64,000 nucleotides of DNA from Tachypleus tridentatus (GCF_004210375.1 NC_134837.1:159009310-159073309), one strand, 5' to 3'; shown: positions 46,016 through 57,712, numbered from the stretch's first letter. The notes: a model not told the origin generated them from the sequence alone. Numbers and translations: made by a program.

Positions 46016-46181
46016 CGGATGAACAAATAACTGTTAGGACTCTGCAGATAAAATCCACAGATCCTGTAGCTTCATGGTTGGCCTCTTGTAGCTGGTAAGA
46101 TATAGATCCGTAAGAAGTGTATTTCAGGGATTCTTCGTGTACTGACTTTAAGTATAGTCGTCTTCTGTCATCTATCGATAT
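46016..46181 (-). CDS. TMEM272-like gene, upstream coding exon
   Basis: On the minus strand, acceptor TTTTAACTTTCTGCAG (ending 46182) precedes 166 bases and donor CATCCG|GTGAGT. The frame enters in phase 0 and leaves with one base of a split codon that completes alanine with the exon at 37215. It encodes a cytoplasmic N-terminal segment (ISIDDRRRLYLKSVHEESLK, then a tyrosine/serine-rich stretch) and the approach to the first helix (VDFICRVLTVICSS). No in-frame ATG is present, so the start codon lies in an exon upstream (higher coordinates), which I could not identify. Confidence 0.8.
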
Positions 46182-46726
46182 CTGCAGAAAGTTAAAACTG
46201 TTTTAAGATGATTAGATGATATTAACCAATTAAGTTTTGTGGTTGTATGTTTGACCATTACTTGACCGGTTATTCAGAAGTTCATTGATAAGCAAGTAAT
46301 CCAGATATAAAGAAGTATAAGAAAATAACTGTTAATGGTGAAATTAAGAGTTATACGTATACTTTATAATAATATTACTGAAATAATTTAAAGGCAACCT
46401 TAAGGCCATGTTCTTCGAAACTTTTATTAATATGCGTCATACGTTAAAAGTGTCAACTGATAATGTGTGGGCAGAAAGACATGACACACTAAAACACCAA
46501 AATACGTTAAAATACGAATGTAGATCAGGTAAACGCTCTAACAGTATAATTAAATATGGCAAACAATAAATAGGTTATTTGCAAACAACGAACTTCTGAA
46601 TCTCTCTCTTTATATAGACACTTCTAGGCAACAAATTTGTTTTATGAAGCCTCAAAAACAATATGATTATGAAATGGGATATAAACTAAGGCTTATGTGA
46701 ATTTTCAGTTAAAAATATATTGCACA

Positions 46727-47092
46727 GGGTGTACAGAATCACTGTCCAGGTTGTACAGAATCACTGTCCAGGGTGTACAGAATCACTGTCCAGGTTGTAC
46801 AGAATCACTGTCCAGGGTGTACAGAATCACTGTCCAGGTTCTACAGAATCACTGTCCAGGTTCTACAGAATCACTGTTCAGGGTGTACAAAATTACTGTC
46901 CAGGTTCTACAGAATCACTGTTCAGGGTGTACAGAATTACTGTCCAGGTTCTACAGAATCACTGTTCAGGGTGTACAGAATTACTGTCCAGGTTCTACAG
47001 AATCACTGTTCAGGTTGTACAGAATTACTGTCCAGGTTGTACAGAATTACTGTCCAGGTTGTACAGAATAACTGTCCAGGTTGTAAAGCATC
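46727..47092. repeat. 22-bp minisatellite, about 16 units
   Basis: Units of GTACAGAATCACTGTCCAGG plus TT or GT repeat every 22 bases. Two alternating variants (GGTTGT, GGTTCT, GGGTGT junctions; CAC/TAC; CCA/TCA) run in blocks. Since 22 is not a multiple of 3, all three plus-strand frames stay open and would encode the same 22-residue repeat. These frames are a by-product of the repeat, not genes. Confidence 0.95.
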
Positions 47093-47099
47093 ACGCGCT

Positions 47100-48655
47100 C
47101 AGTAAACTGATAAAATCAAACCTTATTACAAAAATAAGCTAAACTGTTGGGTTACCACCATAATTAGAAAGTACTTTGATGTTCATTATAAAAACTGTCG
47201 CTTGTTCAAGAACAAAGTGAAACAAATGTTACAAGAAAAGAAGTTCAATAAATACGTAACGATACATATACAATTAAATTTCTTTTTGTTAGAGAATATT
47301 ACGGTGGTCTCTGTTGTGTCAGATTATTAAATTTGACTCTGTGATGTTTCCAAACTTGAAGACTAATTTATGGACATTATTTAAGTATCTTAATAAAATT
47401 AAGATTTCATTCGAAGTATATCTCGTTTATCCATCTTGCAAAAGATTACGCCTTCGTTCTACTATATCTGCATTAAATATTAGACCATCACAAATAAAGC
47501 GCTCGGGTTATAAGGGTTTCAGTTTCAGTTTTATCAAGACTTTTTGGACCTACATGTTTTTAGCACATCATGAATAATAGAACAAAAGTAAACTAACAAT
47601 TTTTTATTCGTTTATTGCTGCAATTATAAGTAAACTGCACAAATCTTCTATTTATATTTTAGGCAGAAAGCGAAAGCTGTTTATAAATATAACATCTCTT
47701 TTGTAGGCGTAGCTAACACACAATATATGTACACTAACAGAAAAAAATATATGTATTTAAACTTTTCACGACAGTAAACTGTTCTTAAAAATATCATGAA
47801 GCTCAATGTTTTAACACCCCCGGAAATTCAGTTTCATCGGTAGAATTCCGTTTTATACCAGGAAGCTAACATCATAAGAGTGACTTTATTTTTTACCTCA
47901 TGATCATAAGTAATCTTTATGGTCGATATTTCGTGTGAAAATGACGAGAAATTTAAATAGTCTTCCAATAACACTTATTCAAAATAAAACCCCATGACAG
48001 ATATCCCGAAGAATCTCGTGGGAATAATAACAATACATATACCAATGGTATAGATTTTGTAAAAACAGCTATTCAATTTATCATGGCAAGTAATCCAGGT
48101 AACCGAGTCAAGAGGAAAGCCTATGGAATATTTTATTCAAATAAATTCTTACGTTACGTTGCGAGTCTATTTCTTGTAAATAATGTTGTTTTGCAGGATT
48201 CATTAGTTTAACGATGAAAAATTCACATGCAAAGTACTTTAATTATTCATAAAATAACATAATATATCTCAAGAAATTTGCCTCAAAGATTAAACACGTA
48301 TTAAGTGGGAGAAATAAATATTTACTGAGCATAAAGCCGAACCATAGCAGACAATAGAAGAAGAATTAATGAGGCATATTGAATTTAGTCAGGTAGGCCT
48401 AACTCTTTTACTCATCGTGACAAACTAATTTACTGGGATTAAGAATTATTAGTTTTTCTTCTTATTCCCCAAACTTCCCAATAATATTCATTATTATTTT
48501 TTATAGCCGTTTATCATGAAGTATGAAAGTGAACAATTTCTATGTACAACTCTTACAACATAAAATAAGTTTGAAGACTTTTAACGAAAGAGACAGCAGC
48601 GCTACATAGTGGCAAATGTGTTTGATATGACAACTATTTCAAAATATTATTTAAA
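47100..48655. other. Intergenic or intronic DNA, nothing firm
   Basis: The frame at 47314-47577 (87 codons, plus strand) has no recognised family. Nothing else stands out. Confidence 0.35.
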
Positions 48656-48661
48656 CAGTAG

Positions 48662-48910
48662 TTTGTTTGTTTTTAAATTTCGCGCGAAGCTACTCGAGAG
48701 CTATCTGCTCTAGCCGTTCTTAATTTAGCAGTGTAAGAAAAGAGGGAAGACAGCTAGTCTTCACCGCCCACCGCCAACGGATAGTGGGATGGACTGTAAC
48801 ATTATAACGCCCCCATGGATGAAAGGGCAAAAAAAATATGGTGCGACAGGGATTTGAACCTGCGCTGCTTAGAGTGCTACTCCAGCGCCTTAACTAACCG
48901 GCCATGTGTA
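48662..48910 (-). repeat. SINE family A copy with internal deletion
   Basis: GTTTGTTTTTAAATTTCGCG to GGCCATGTGTAGCTC. About 30 bases between CCGCCAAC and GGATAGTGGGAT are missing. Confidence 0.85.
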
Positions 48911-48916
48911 GCTCAA

Positions 48917-49016
48917 GTGTTTTTTTTGTTTTGTTTTTGTTTTTTTACAGCAAAGCCACATCGAGCTATCTGCTGAGTCCACCTAGGGTAGTCGAACTCC
49001 TGATTTTTACGTTGTA
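48917..49016 (-). repeat. SINE family B copy, 5'-truncated
   Basis: TTTTTTTACAGCAAAGCCAC, GAGCTATCTGCTGAGTCCAC and GTCGAACTCCTGATTTTTAC. It follows the family A copy within 10 bases. Confidence 0.8.
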
Positions 49017-49019
49017 TGA

Positions 49020-49635
49020 GCAGGGTACCAGTAGTTTATTAGGTAACGATTGTTGTCTATAGCATTTTGACTAAAATAGTCAGAAGTTTAATTCATGTTT
49101 TTTTTTCTTTGTCAAATAACCATTATGTGAATTATTGGACGTGAGATAAAACTGTCTTAAAAATTCCCTATCGTAAATTTATAAAATATTATTATGATAG
49201 ATGAGCGACGTCAATCTCACATGAAAATAAACGAATGCTATGTTTAAAACAAGGAAATGGGAATCAGTGGTTTAAATTATTCAGTAAGAATAAATTTTTG
49301 TTGTTATACATGCACAGCTGAGGTCAGTGTTATTACTCAAAACACTCAAACGGTTTCCGTATGGCAGCGTTAATGGTACTTCAACATTAATAACTATAAT
49401 ATTATATTCCTTGTGTTTCATCGATACAAAATAAGACTTTCTTTATTATTTTTCGTATAAAATAAACAAAAACCCTACTTTCGTTTCTTTAAAAACAATA
49501 AGCAAGACTTATACTTCAGGGCTTCTGATATTTAAATCAGGACAACTTACAAATATGACTTGAAATTATGAAAACAGACTATAACGTAAATAGACTCTTA
49601 AACCCTAACTTATTTTTAATTAACGTTATGTCTGC
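49020..49635. other. Intergenic or intronic DNA, nothing recognised
   Basis: No supported feature. Confidence 0.4.
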
Positions 49636-49639
49636 AACT

Positions 49640-49735
49640 TTCAACGCTGTAAACCGGGTTTCGATATCCATGGTAAAGAAAGCACAGATAGCCAACTGTG
49701 TAGGTTTGTGCTTACTTTCAACCAAACAAATCAAA
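49640..49735 (+). repeat. SINE family C copy, 5'-truncated
   Basis: AACGCTGTAAACCGGGTTTC, GATATCCATGG, then CACAGATAGCCAACTGTGTA and GTGCTTACTTTCAACC. Confidence 0.7.
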
Positions 49736-49739
49736 TTAA

Positions 49740-50105
49740 TCACGTTTGTTTCTTACACTGGTCCTCAATTATTTTGATTCTTTAAAGGATAAATGTATCC
49801 TTAAGCTAGCCATAAATGACAGAAACTACTAAATTATTCTGAGTAACTGTACCATTAAAATATTTTATAAATAATTATTTTTTCCACAAGAACAGCAGTG
49901 ACAAAGCGATTTCCTTATTTTTCATTTATAAATTCGTCCCAAATCAGTCACAGCTATATAATTGCGTTAACGTTATTTAAAATTAGACTAATTTGTTTTT
50001 CGTGTAAAAAGAAAATAATAATAATGTCATTAACCTATAATTACTAGACCTAAAGCTTCTAACTTGAGCTGAATATTCTAAATTTTAAGTAAGGGAAATT
50101 AATTC
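49740..50105. other. Intergenic or intronic DNA, nothing recognised
   Basis: No supported feature. Confidence 0.4.
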
Positions 50106-50107
50106 CT

Positions 50108-50302
50108 TGTTTGCTTTTTTGTTTTGGAGTCTCGCGCAAAGCTACACGAGGGCTATCTGCGCTAGCCGTCCCTAATTTAGCAGTGAGGAACTAGAGGGAA
50201 AGCAGCTAGTCATCGCCACCTACCGCCAACTCTTGGGCTACTCTTTTATCAACGAATAGTGGGATTGACCGTCACATTATAACGCCTCCACGGCTGAAAG
50301 GA
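50108..50302 (-). repeat. SINE family A copy, 5'-truncated
   Basis: TTTTGGAGTCTCGCGCAAAG through CCACGGCTGAAAGG. It ends before the tRNA head, at nearly the same point as the copies at 14594 and 24725. Confidence 0.88.
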
Positions 50303-50309
50303 ATCTAAT

Positions 50310-51385
50310 TGCATTTCAACTAGTATTCAATGAATTGTGAGCAATAATGTTTTTAAGCATTATTCAGAAATAATTTAAATTGATTAAAAGTCAGAGCGTT
50401 GGTATCAGTGAATGATTCTAGTTGAGATTAAGCGTTTGTGGCTTTTTCACGTATTTTAAAGTTATGAAACACTTTACGTTTTTAGCTTACTTGTTTTTAA
50501 GGTGTACGATGCTACATCCCTTGCCGAGGATGTATTTCCTGGTAAGAAAATGCATATATATTTTATTTTAGCCAATTACAACCTTTCACAAGCAGAATTT
50601 CTTTAAATAACACAAAATGACTGAAAGAACTATTAAACTTTTGGCTTCTGTTCGGGTCGAGCACATATATTTCTCCTGTAGTTCTGTTTACAATACTACA
50701 TGCAGTCAAATTAAATAAATGGGGCAGTGAGTGAATAAAAATACTAAATATAAAATCTGAGAAGAAGGTTAACCGTATATATCTCATTTTTCAGGTTTCC
50801 ATTTCTGTTCTATCTATACTGTGCATGAATAATTACATGCAAACATAGACAGACACAGAAATGTACTTTATGAAAGACTTAGGATCTCAAGTGACTACAT
50901 GTGATTGTGATAAGGAAAGGAAACTGTTTTATTTCAGAAAGAAAAGACAAAAAGACAAGTGGAATCAAAGTATCATAAAGTGGTAAATGTTACGATGTGA
51001 AGAAAGAGATAATAAAGAAAAGTTTACCTGAGGTTCGGAATTCAAGTGTCACGAACAGTACTTTATGCGTGAGAGGTTTTTCTTTAGCTTGCATCTAAGG
51101 CCAATAATGGCATAATCTTATATAGCTTTGGATTACTTCTGTGAAACGATAGAGAAATCAAAAGGGTAGCTATACGTTTCGTATATCATAGTATGTACAG
51201 TGTAATAAATAATATTTCGCATTTATGGAAACTACCTAGCCTATGTTCATTAAGTATAAGTTTATTTTAAATAATTGCACGTTAGTATAGTTTACGTTAG
51301 TTGAGAATAAACAATAACTGACTGATTATGAGTGCAACAAATGTTTTTATTTTAACCCTCTTCTGTTTCTAGTCTTACGAAACTC
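50310..51385. other. Intergenic or intronic DNA, nothing firm
   Basis: On the minus strand CCGAACCTCAG|GTAAAC (about 51028-51038) is a good donor sequence. The frame before it has a stop and no ATG, so no exon is called. Confidence 0.35.
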
Positions 51386-51390
51386 TTAAA

Positions 51391-51625
51391 GCTTTTTTTT
51401 TAATTTCGCACAAAGCTACTCAAGGGTTATCTGCGATAGCCGTCCATAATTTTGCAGTGTAAGCCTAGAGGGAAGGCAGCTAGTCATCACCACCCACCGC
51501 CAACTCTTAGGCTACTCTTTTATCAACGAATAGTGGGATTGATCGTACATTATAACGCTCCCATGGCTGAAAGGGCGAGAATGTTTGGTGCGATCAAGAT
51601 TCAAACCCGCGACCATCAGACTCTT
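51391..51625 (-). repeat. SINE family A copy
   Basis: AATTTCGCACAAAGCTACTC to CAAACCCGCGACCATCAGAC. The head is eroded after the anticodon arm. Confidence 0.88.
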
Positions 51626-51656
51626 GAAGCTTAACACTTTAATGAAGATTCTGATC

Positions 51657-51999
51657 TTACCTTAAGAATAAGTAATATATCAATAAGATTTGGAAATTAT
51701 ATAATTTTTCAAAATATACTATAGCATACCGATAACCATGTAGAATACGCACTTGTCTAACATCAGCATAACTTTCTCCTAAAATGCTGGCGAAATTTCC
51801 AACGTTGTTCGTGATGAGACCCAAACAAGTCATTGTGTTTTTGCTGTGCTGCAAGAAAATTTCGCGTACAATTTATGCATGCATTGCAACAGTCTTCACA
51901 ACCGGGCAACATTGGTGCGATCCGTTGATCGACTTTTCAAGGCAACATTTGAAGTGGGTCAGGTCATGTGATGAACTCTCGGCCAAACACGGTAAATAA
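51657..51999 (-). other. Overlapping protein-like frames on both strands
   Basis: The minus strand reads a single frame, broken by one TAA at about 51872, with SHDLTHFKCCLEKSINGS and MTCLGLITNNVGNFASILG, possibly ending at a donor (TATCG|GTATGC). The plus strand has an open frame from an ATG at 51784 to 51999 (VFTTGQHWCDPLIDFSRQHL) with a possible donor CACG|GTAAAT. The composition is less A+T-rich than the surroundings, so this is probably old coding DNA of a gene or transposon. I cannot choose the strand with certainty or name the family; minus is slightly favoured. Confidence 0.3.
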
Positions 52000-52186
52000 T
52001 TCATATTAAGGGTGTATAATAATACTTTTAAAACATGTACATTTTGCTATAGCAGTCTACTTCTTGCGTATTTAGGGCGGCCGTGGTTATTAGTTATCGT
52101 GATGTCCAACGTTCGTCATCACTGCTGAGAAACACATTTTCAGCTTTCAGTGTCTTATAAGTATAATCGTCAGTTCCGACAAAGCC

Positions 52187-52460
52187 GCCAAGCATGGCCA
52201 GGTGATTAAGGCACTCGACTCGTAATCTGAGGCTCGCGGGTTTGAATCCCCGTCACACCAAACATGCTCGCCCTTTCAGCCGTGGGGGCGTTATAATGTG
52301 ATGGTTGATCCAACCATTCGTTGGTAAAAGGTTAGCCCAAGAGTTGGCGGTGGGTGGTGATGACTAGCTGCATTCCCTTTAGTCTTACATTGCAAAATTA
52401 GGGACGGCTAGCGCAGATAGCTCTCGTGTAGCTTTGCACGAAATTAAAAACAAACCAAAT
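52187..52460 (+). repeat. SINE family A copy with target-site duplication
   Basis: Full copy from GCCAAGCATGGCCAGGTG to AAACAAACCAAAT, flanked by CGACAAAGCC on each side (52178-52187 and 52461-52470). Confidence 0.9.
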
Positions 52461-52474
52461 CGACAAAGCCATTA

Positions 52475-53125
52475 TGGAGGAGAGTACAAGTGGCTGTTTA
52501 TTCCCCCCATTCAACACCTCAGAATTCAACGGCTATTCCTCAACAGTGAGGATAACTTACCAGAAGAGGGTTTTGTTCAGGTTGCAAGTATTGCTGTCAA
52601 TAGTTTCATGTTCAAAGCACATAATGTTTCACTTCACTACGTAACGGGCTAAGACTAAACTACATACTGCGTAAAAATTAATGGGTACTCATTAAGTCTT
52701 ACTTTACACTTGACACTAAACACAAAATGTAAATAACTATTACCTTATTTGTTAAGATTAAATAGTATACAAGCACTGTTTATAACTAATTAACTACTTA
52801 TTAACTTGCTTGATTTACTAAGTTTCTGCGCACACATCAAACTAATATAGCCTAACAATGTGTTTGTGAGTTTTCTATAATATTGTACTAATTATCTCAG
52901 GCCCAATTACATTCTTAAGAGAAAAAAACACACAAAAAAGATGGAAAAACATGACAGAAATACAATATATCGGTCACACTTGTAACATAACAATAAAGTA
53001 TTACTAAAATCAATAATTTTCATAAAATGAAACATGCTTCTCAGTGGGCTAGTCATAAGTCTTATAACACTAAAAACCAAGCTTAGAAACGTTTTATCAA
53101 ACGTATTCATAATATCATACTCTCG
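52475..53125. other. Intergenic or intronic DNA, nothing firm
   Basis: A short frame following the SINE (ESTSGCLFPPFNTSEFNG, from about 52477) reads plausibly, but it is isolated and carries no splice sites I trust. Confidence 0.3.
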
Positions 53126-53129
53126 TATA

Positions 53130-53376
53130 GTTTGTTTTTGAATTTCGAGCAAAGCCACACGAGGGTTATCTGTGCTAGCCGTCCTACATTTATCAGTAAA
53201 AGACTAAAGTGAAGGCAGCTAGTCATCACCACTCACGATCAACTCTTGAACTACTCTTTTATCAACGAATAGTGGGATTGACCGTCACTTTATAACGCCC
53301 TCACAGATAAAATGGCGCGCATGTTTGGGGTAACGGGGATTCGAACCCGCGATCCTCAGATCCTGGCCATGTTGGG
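53130..53376 (-). repeat. SINE family A copy
   Basis: TTTGTTTTTGAATTTCGAGC through GATTCGAACCCGCGATCC to TCCTGGCCATGTTGG. Part of the anticodon arm is deleted. Confidence 0.88.
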
Positions 53377-53379
53377 TTG

Positions 53380-53940
53380 CTACCATACAGAGATATATGC
53401 ATCACATATTTTTCATGCAGGTTAATCACTTCATACTTACAAGACTTTCATTTGTATGGTAACTTAGAAACATATTTATGATAGTTTTCTCTAATAAAGG
53501 CCCTTAAGCTTAACATTTATTTAAATATACTTATCTATTCACAAGTTCACACACTCAACTATGATAACGATACTTTGCATTCCGTGTGAGAAGAGTAAGT
53601 GTTAATGCACATATTTAAGTGATAATGATCAACACGTAGGTACTTCTTTCTGAACTGGATAAAAACTGTTTTAAAAATGTTGTTCATTAAACAAAATGAA
53701 TAGGAAAATGTATGCAAATAAGTGAGGCATACATGAGAGCTGTTCAAATATTTTAGGATTTAGAGAAAAAGACAACTGAGTTTCAAACAATAAATAGAAT
53801 TAAGTTTAAGAAAACATAGAACATTGAAATAAGAAACAACAGTGACAGATAAGTATAGTTTTATATAGATATAGGAACTTTCTTCACACGTGTAAAGGTA
53901 GTTTATTATTGTCTGCAGTGTTTGTTATCATGCATAATGC
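53380..53940. other. Intergenic or intronic DNA, nothing recognised
   Basis: No supported feature. Confidence 0.4.
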
Positions 53941-53943
53941 CCT

Positions 53944-54062
53944 CCCCCCCCAGTGGCTCAGCGGTATGTCTGCGGAATTATAACGCTAAAAGCCGGGTTT
54001 CGATACCCGTGGTGGGCAGAGTACAGATAGCTCATTGAGTAGCTTAATTCCAAAGAACAACA
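53944..54062 (+). repeat. SINE family C copy, full length
   Basis: The clearest family C copy: CCCCCAGTGGCTCAGCGGTA, TTATAACGCTAAAAGCC, GGGTTTCGATACCCGTGG, GCAGAGTACAGATAGC and AGCTTAATTCCAAAG. Confidence 0.9.
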
Positions 54063-54069
54063 ACATCAT

Positions 54070-55260
54070 GCATAATGATTAAACCTAACATAGAAGACAA
54101 ACATCTGCAGCTCACTTGGATTTGGAGATAGCAGAAAAGTAGGAGTCATGAAGTTCAACGTTACTTTTATATAGTTCGGTTTTTGTGATCTCTATTTAAG
54201 TTGCTGATACATGTATTAAAAAGACTGCTTACACTTAAAAACAAAAACATAACTTAGTGCGGAGTGTACTAAATAAATGAACGTAAGTATTTTCAAATAC
54301 ACGTAGATCTTTGACACTCGTGATCCACAATTGTACAATAACTACTCTTATTTGTGACTATGAAGATAATTTACAGAAGATCAGAACTACAGAAATATGA
54401 AACATAATGAATTTTAATGTCATTTCTTTAGTCTGTGTTATAACCGAAAATAAAAATGGATTACAAATGAAAATGATTGGGAATATAAATATTTACTTAA
54501 TCCATTCTATATAATGATTTCGAATTTTAAAATATTTTTGTTAGTCGTTTATGTTTTGTGGACATTAAAACATATCTTATTTAATGTACTTCGAGTTTCG
54601 AATACAAATTATTCATTTTTCATTGTGTTACAGTATTAAGCGTAATTGCAATTATATTTATTTGAACGCATGCGTACACTTGATAAAATACACTGCTTAG
54701 CGTGCTAAAGAAGTTTCAAGTGTCAGCTAAATAAAAATGAAAATTGTGAAAATAAAGCGAACGTTATTCATAACAAACCGTATGCAAACGTCGGATTTTA
54801 TATATTTCCCCAGATGAAAACGATGCCTTACATGAAAAATAAAAATAAAAAAACATATAATATTAAAAATCGAGGACTTTATTTTTCTTTCATACCTTTA
54901 ACGGATTCAGAATGTTTCTTTTCATATGAATTGTTTGAATATTTCAATTGGAACATTTTAAACAAGGATGTGACGGCACCTCACTTTCATCTTCACTTCA
55001 AAAACACGAATTCATGAATGAATGAACTACTAGTTTATTAAGTGGTATCAAATCTTTATCTTCAGAAGTAATAAAAATTATTTGGTTTGTTCAGTAAAGA
55101 TGCAGTACCTGCTGTTCTTGATATAGTGAAGTTACGGAAACTAATAAAAGTTCGTGTCTCTGATGTTATAGCTGGAAGAATACAACTGTCTGGAAAGAAG
55201 AAATTTAAAGCCATGCTTAGTTGCTTAATCATCCAATCAGAATACTTAATTTTATTATAA
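54070..55260. other. Intergenic or intronic DNA, nothing recognised
   Basis: The frame at 54814-55017 has no recognised family. Confidence 0.4.
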
Positions 55261-55266
55261 TTACAA

Positions 55267-55530
55267 GGCTCGGCATGGCCAAGCGTGTCAAGGCGTTCGA
55301 CTAGGGACTCGGATTCGAATCCCGCTCGCACCAAACATGCTCGTCCTTTCCGCTGTGAGGGCGTTATAATGTGATGGTCAATCCCACTATTCGTTGGTAA
55401 AAGAGTAGCCCAAGAGTTGACGGTGGGTGGTGATGACTAGCTACTTTCCCTCTAGTCTTACACTGCTATGTCAGGGACGGCGAGCGCAGATAGCCCTCTA
55501 GTAGCTTTGCGCTAAATTCAAAACAAACAA
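55267..55530 (+). repeat. SINE family A copy
   Basis: GCTCGGCATGGCCAAGCGTG through CTTTGCGCTAAATTC. The anticodon arm has a deletion (GCGTTCGACTAGGGACTCGG). Flanks share a TTAATTACAA-like duplication. Confidence 0.88.
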
Positions 55531-55539
55531 TTTTAATTA

Positions 55540-56170
55540 CAACATCTGCACATTTAGGTGCGTAAATCATAAAATGTATACGAAAAATGAAAAGTAAGAA
55601 AGTCATTGAAATATTTTTAGCCATTATCAGAAAAATAGACAGTAGACTGAAGTACTTGAGTGAGCAGGAAAATCCGAAACTTTCCAAACAAGACAGAAAA
55701 ATAACATTTTGACATGAACACGGTTTTCGTTAAAATATTACAAAAAAGTGCAAGAAAGACCCGCCTTAATCAAAAGTGAAGGCGTATAAAAAATCATATA
55801 GTTGCCATATAACTATTTAATAACTTTTAATCTAACACGCACTTGCAGAAAAGTGATCGATTTGTAAATCCATCATTTTGATGAGATTTATTATGAAATA
55901 AGCATTAAGTATTTATCCACATATTTTGCAGTAGTCCATGTATTTTGGAACAATGAGTAATATAAGGGTAGTTTAATCACAATCACGTTTGAAGTTGGAC
56001 TAATGTTCGTGAAGCATTTATAATGGCCATGAAAGCCCGAAAGACAGTTTCATATTTATATGCTTCTGTTGAATAAGTATGGGTTGAATTCAACCTTATT
56101 AGCAGGCTTTAATAAGCGAGAAGTAAAGCTCACAAGAAGTGAAATTAACAAGTAATTTAATAGCAGTGCA
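55540..56170. other. Intergenic or intronic DNA, nothing recognised
   Basis: No supported feature. Confidence 0.4.
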
Positions 56171-56187
56171 GAGAAATAAGAACAGTA

Positions 56188-56340
56188 CCTTTATGGTAAA
56201 GAGGAGGAAACCCCTTGGTCAAGGAGAAGGTTGCTCTTGTCTGAAGGCTTAACCTAGTAGAGAATTTATGGGGTAACGCTAGGGTGGCGAACTGCCATCC
56301 CTAAAACCGCTTCTGTCATTTCGAAACCCTCTTCTAGCGA
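56188..56340 (-). other. Unexplained compact segment with one open frame and splice-like edges
   Basis: It stands out from its surroundings by higher G+C content. On the minus strand an acceptor-like GAAGCGGTTTTAG is followed by 37 open codons (GWQFATLALPHKFSTRLSLQ, then TRATFSLTKGFPPLYHK) and the donor-like AAAG|GTACTG. The same stretch in the plus direction reads like part of a dispersed repeat. I recognise neither a protein nor a repeat family. Confidence 0.3.
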
Positions 56341-56399
56341 ATAAATTAAATAATTCTGTGCTTAAAAAAACGATAAAACAAAAGAAATCACACAGTATA

Positions 56400-57137
56400 T
56401 AACTTATGGTGAGTTTCGTTTGCCCTTCTTACTTGGTTGGTTTTCCTGCTTCTTAAGAGTAAGTGATAAAACGAGTAATTGTTAACTCAGTGTAGTAGTT
56501 ACACATACTACTATTTTCAAGCCAAATATTCGAAACATTTTCTTGCAAAAATGTGAAAAAAAGTGTTCCTGTGTATAAAAAATAGACATTAATTAATTTT
56601 TGTAATCCTGAGTTAAGCACCTGACTGAGAAAAGTCATGGTTGACGTGGAATTTTGATTAAATAAATATTAATAAACCAACCGTGATGGTATATTAGTGA
56701 AGAATATTATAGAATTTTGCGTAGTGTATCCGATCAAGTTACATAATACGTATGAATTAGAAGATACAGTCTAAAGTAATCAAATGGTTTTTAGTGATAC
56801 GTAGAATAATATTAGTAATAATTTAGACTTGTTATATCAAAATACATAAAATAGATGCCAGTCTAAATAACATTAAATAACTAGAGTTCTAGGTTACTGC
56901 AGTTTAGCCTCAAACTGTTATTTTCTAAATTGAATTTGAGATCATTTTTATTTCCATCTAACCTTTGTGTTTGAGTGAGACTGAAAGTTAGCTTTATTCT
57001 AATCCTACTTATTTTGATATACTTTTCCCGTTTTAAAAGTGTAAGAAGTAATGCTACATCAAGCTGCCTGTTCGGAATTATAAGGCCTCATAGAAATAAA
57101 ATGGTACAAGTTAATTATAGTTATTATTACTTCTGTG
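56400..57137. other. Intergenic or intronic DNA, nothing recognised
   Basis: No supported feature. Confidence 0.4.
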
Positions 57138-57150
57138 ACCTATCTCTGAG

Positions 57151-57400
57151 GCCCGGCATGGCCAGGTGGTTAAGACACTCGTAATCTGAGGATCGCGAGT
57201 TCGAATCCCCGTCACACCAAACATGTTCGCCCTTTCATCCGTGAGGGCGTTATAATATGACGAGCAATCCAACTATTGAGTTGGCTGTGGGTGGTGATGG
57301 CTAGCTGCCTTCCCTCTAGTCATACACTGCTAAATTAGGGACAGCTATTGAAGATAGCTCTCGTGTAGCTTTGCGCGAAATTCAAAAACAAACAAACAAA
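57151..57400 (+). repeat. SINE family A copy with perfect target-site duplication
   Basis: GCCCGGCATGGCCAGGTGG to AAACAAACAAA, flanked by ACCTATCTCTGA at 57138-57149 and 57401-57412. Internal deletions remove part of the anticodon arm and the TTCGTTGGTAAAAGAGTAGC segment. Confidence 0.93.
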
Positions 57401-57409
57401 ACCTATCTC

Positions 57410-57710
57410 TGAATAACAAACTTTCCTGTTGAAAAATCTAGAAAATAGCAATTACTATTAGTAAAATTCTACGTATAGAGACATTAATGAACATTTGTGA
57501 ATCATTCAGCAGGTTGAAAGGCAGAAGCCACGTTATAAAACGAGAAATGTAATTTAATATTGCGAGGTATTTTCAAAACGCGATCATAAATTGAGCAAAG
57601 TTAGGAAAAAGAATAAACAGCAGTTGAAAAATAACTGTTAAAAATTACTGAAGTATGAAAGAGTAGTTTTGAATAAAGAAAAAACTATTTTGTTATGAGT
57701 GACAGCACAA
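57410..57710. other. Spacer between two SINEs, nothing recognised
   Basis: No supported feature. Confidence 0.4.
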
Positions 57711-57712
57711 GT

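Noticed and set aside
46727-47092. CRISPR array
   Set aside because: The repeats are contiguous 22-base units with no unique spacers, in a eukaryotic context.
46697-47142. Three overlapping open frames of 110-140 codons encoding CTESLSR/YRITVQ-type repeats
   Set aside because: They are produced by the 22-bp minisatellite, whose period keeps every frame open. There is no independent coding evidence.
51000-51060. First coding exon of the TMEM272-like gene ending CCTCAG|GTAAAC
   Set aside because: The required phase-0 frame has a TGA and no ATG after it, so it cannot supply the missing N terminus.
51737-51854. This minus-strand segment as the exon preceding 46181
   Set aside because: The available donors leave the wrong phase, and joining them would create an immediate stop.
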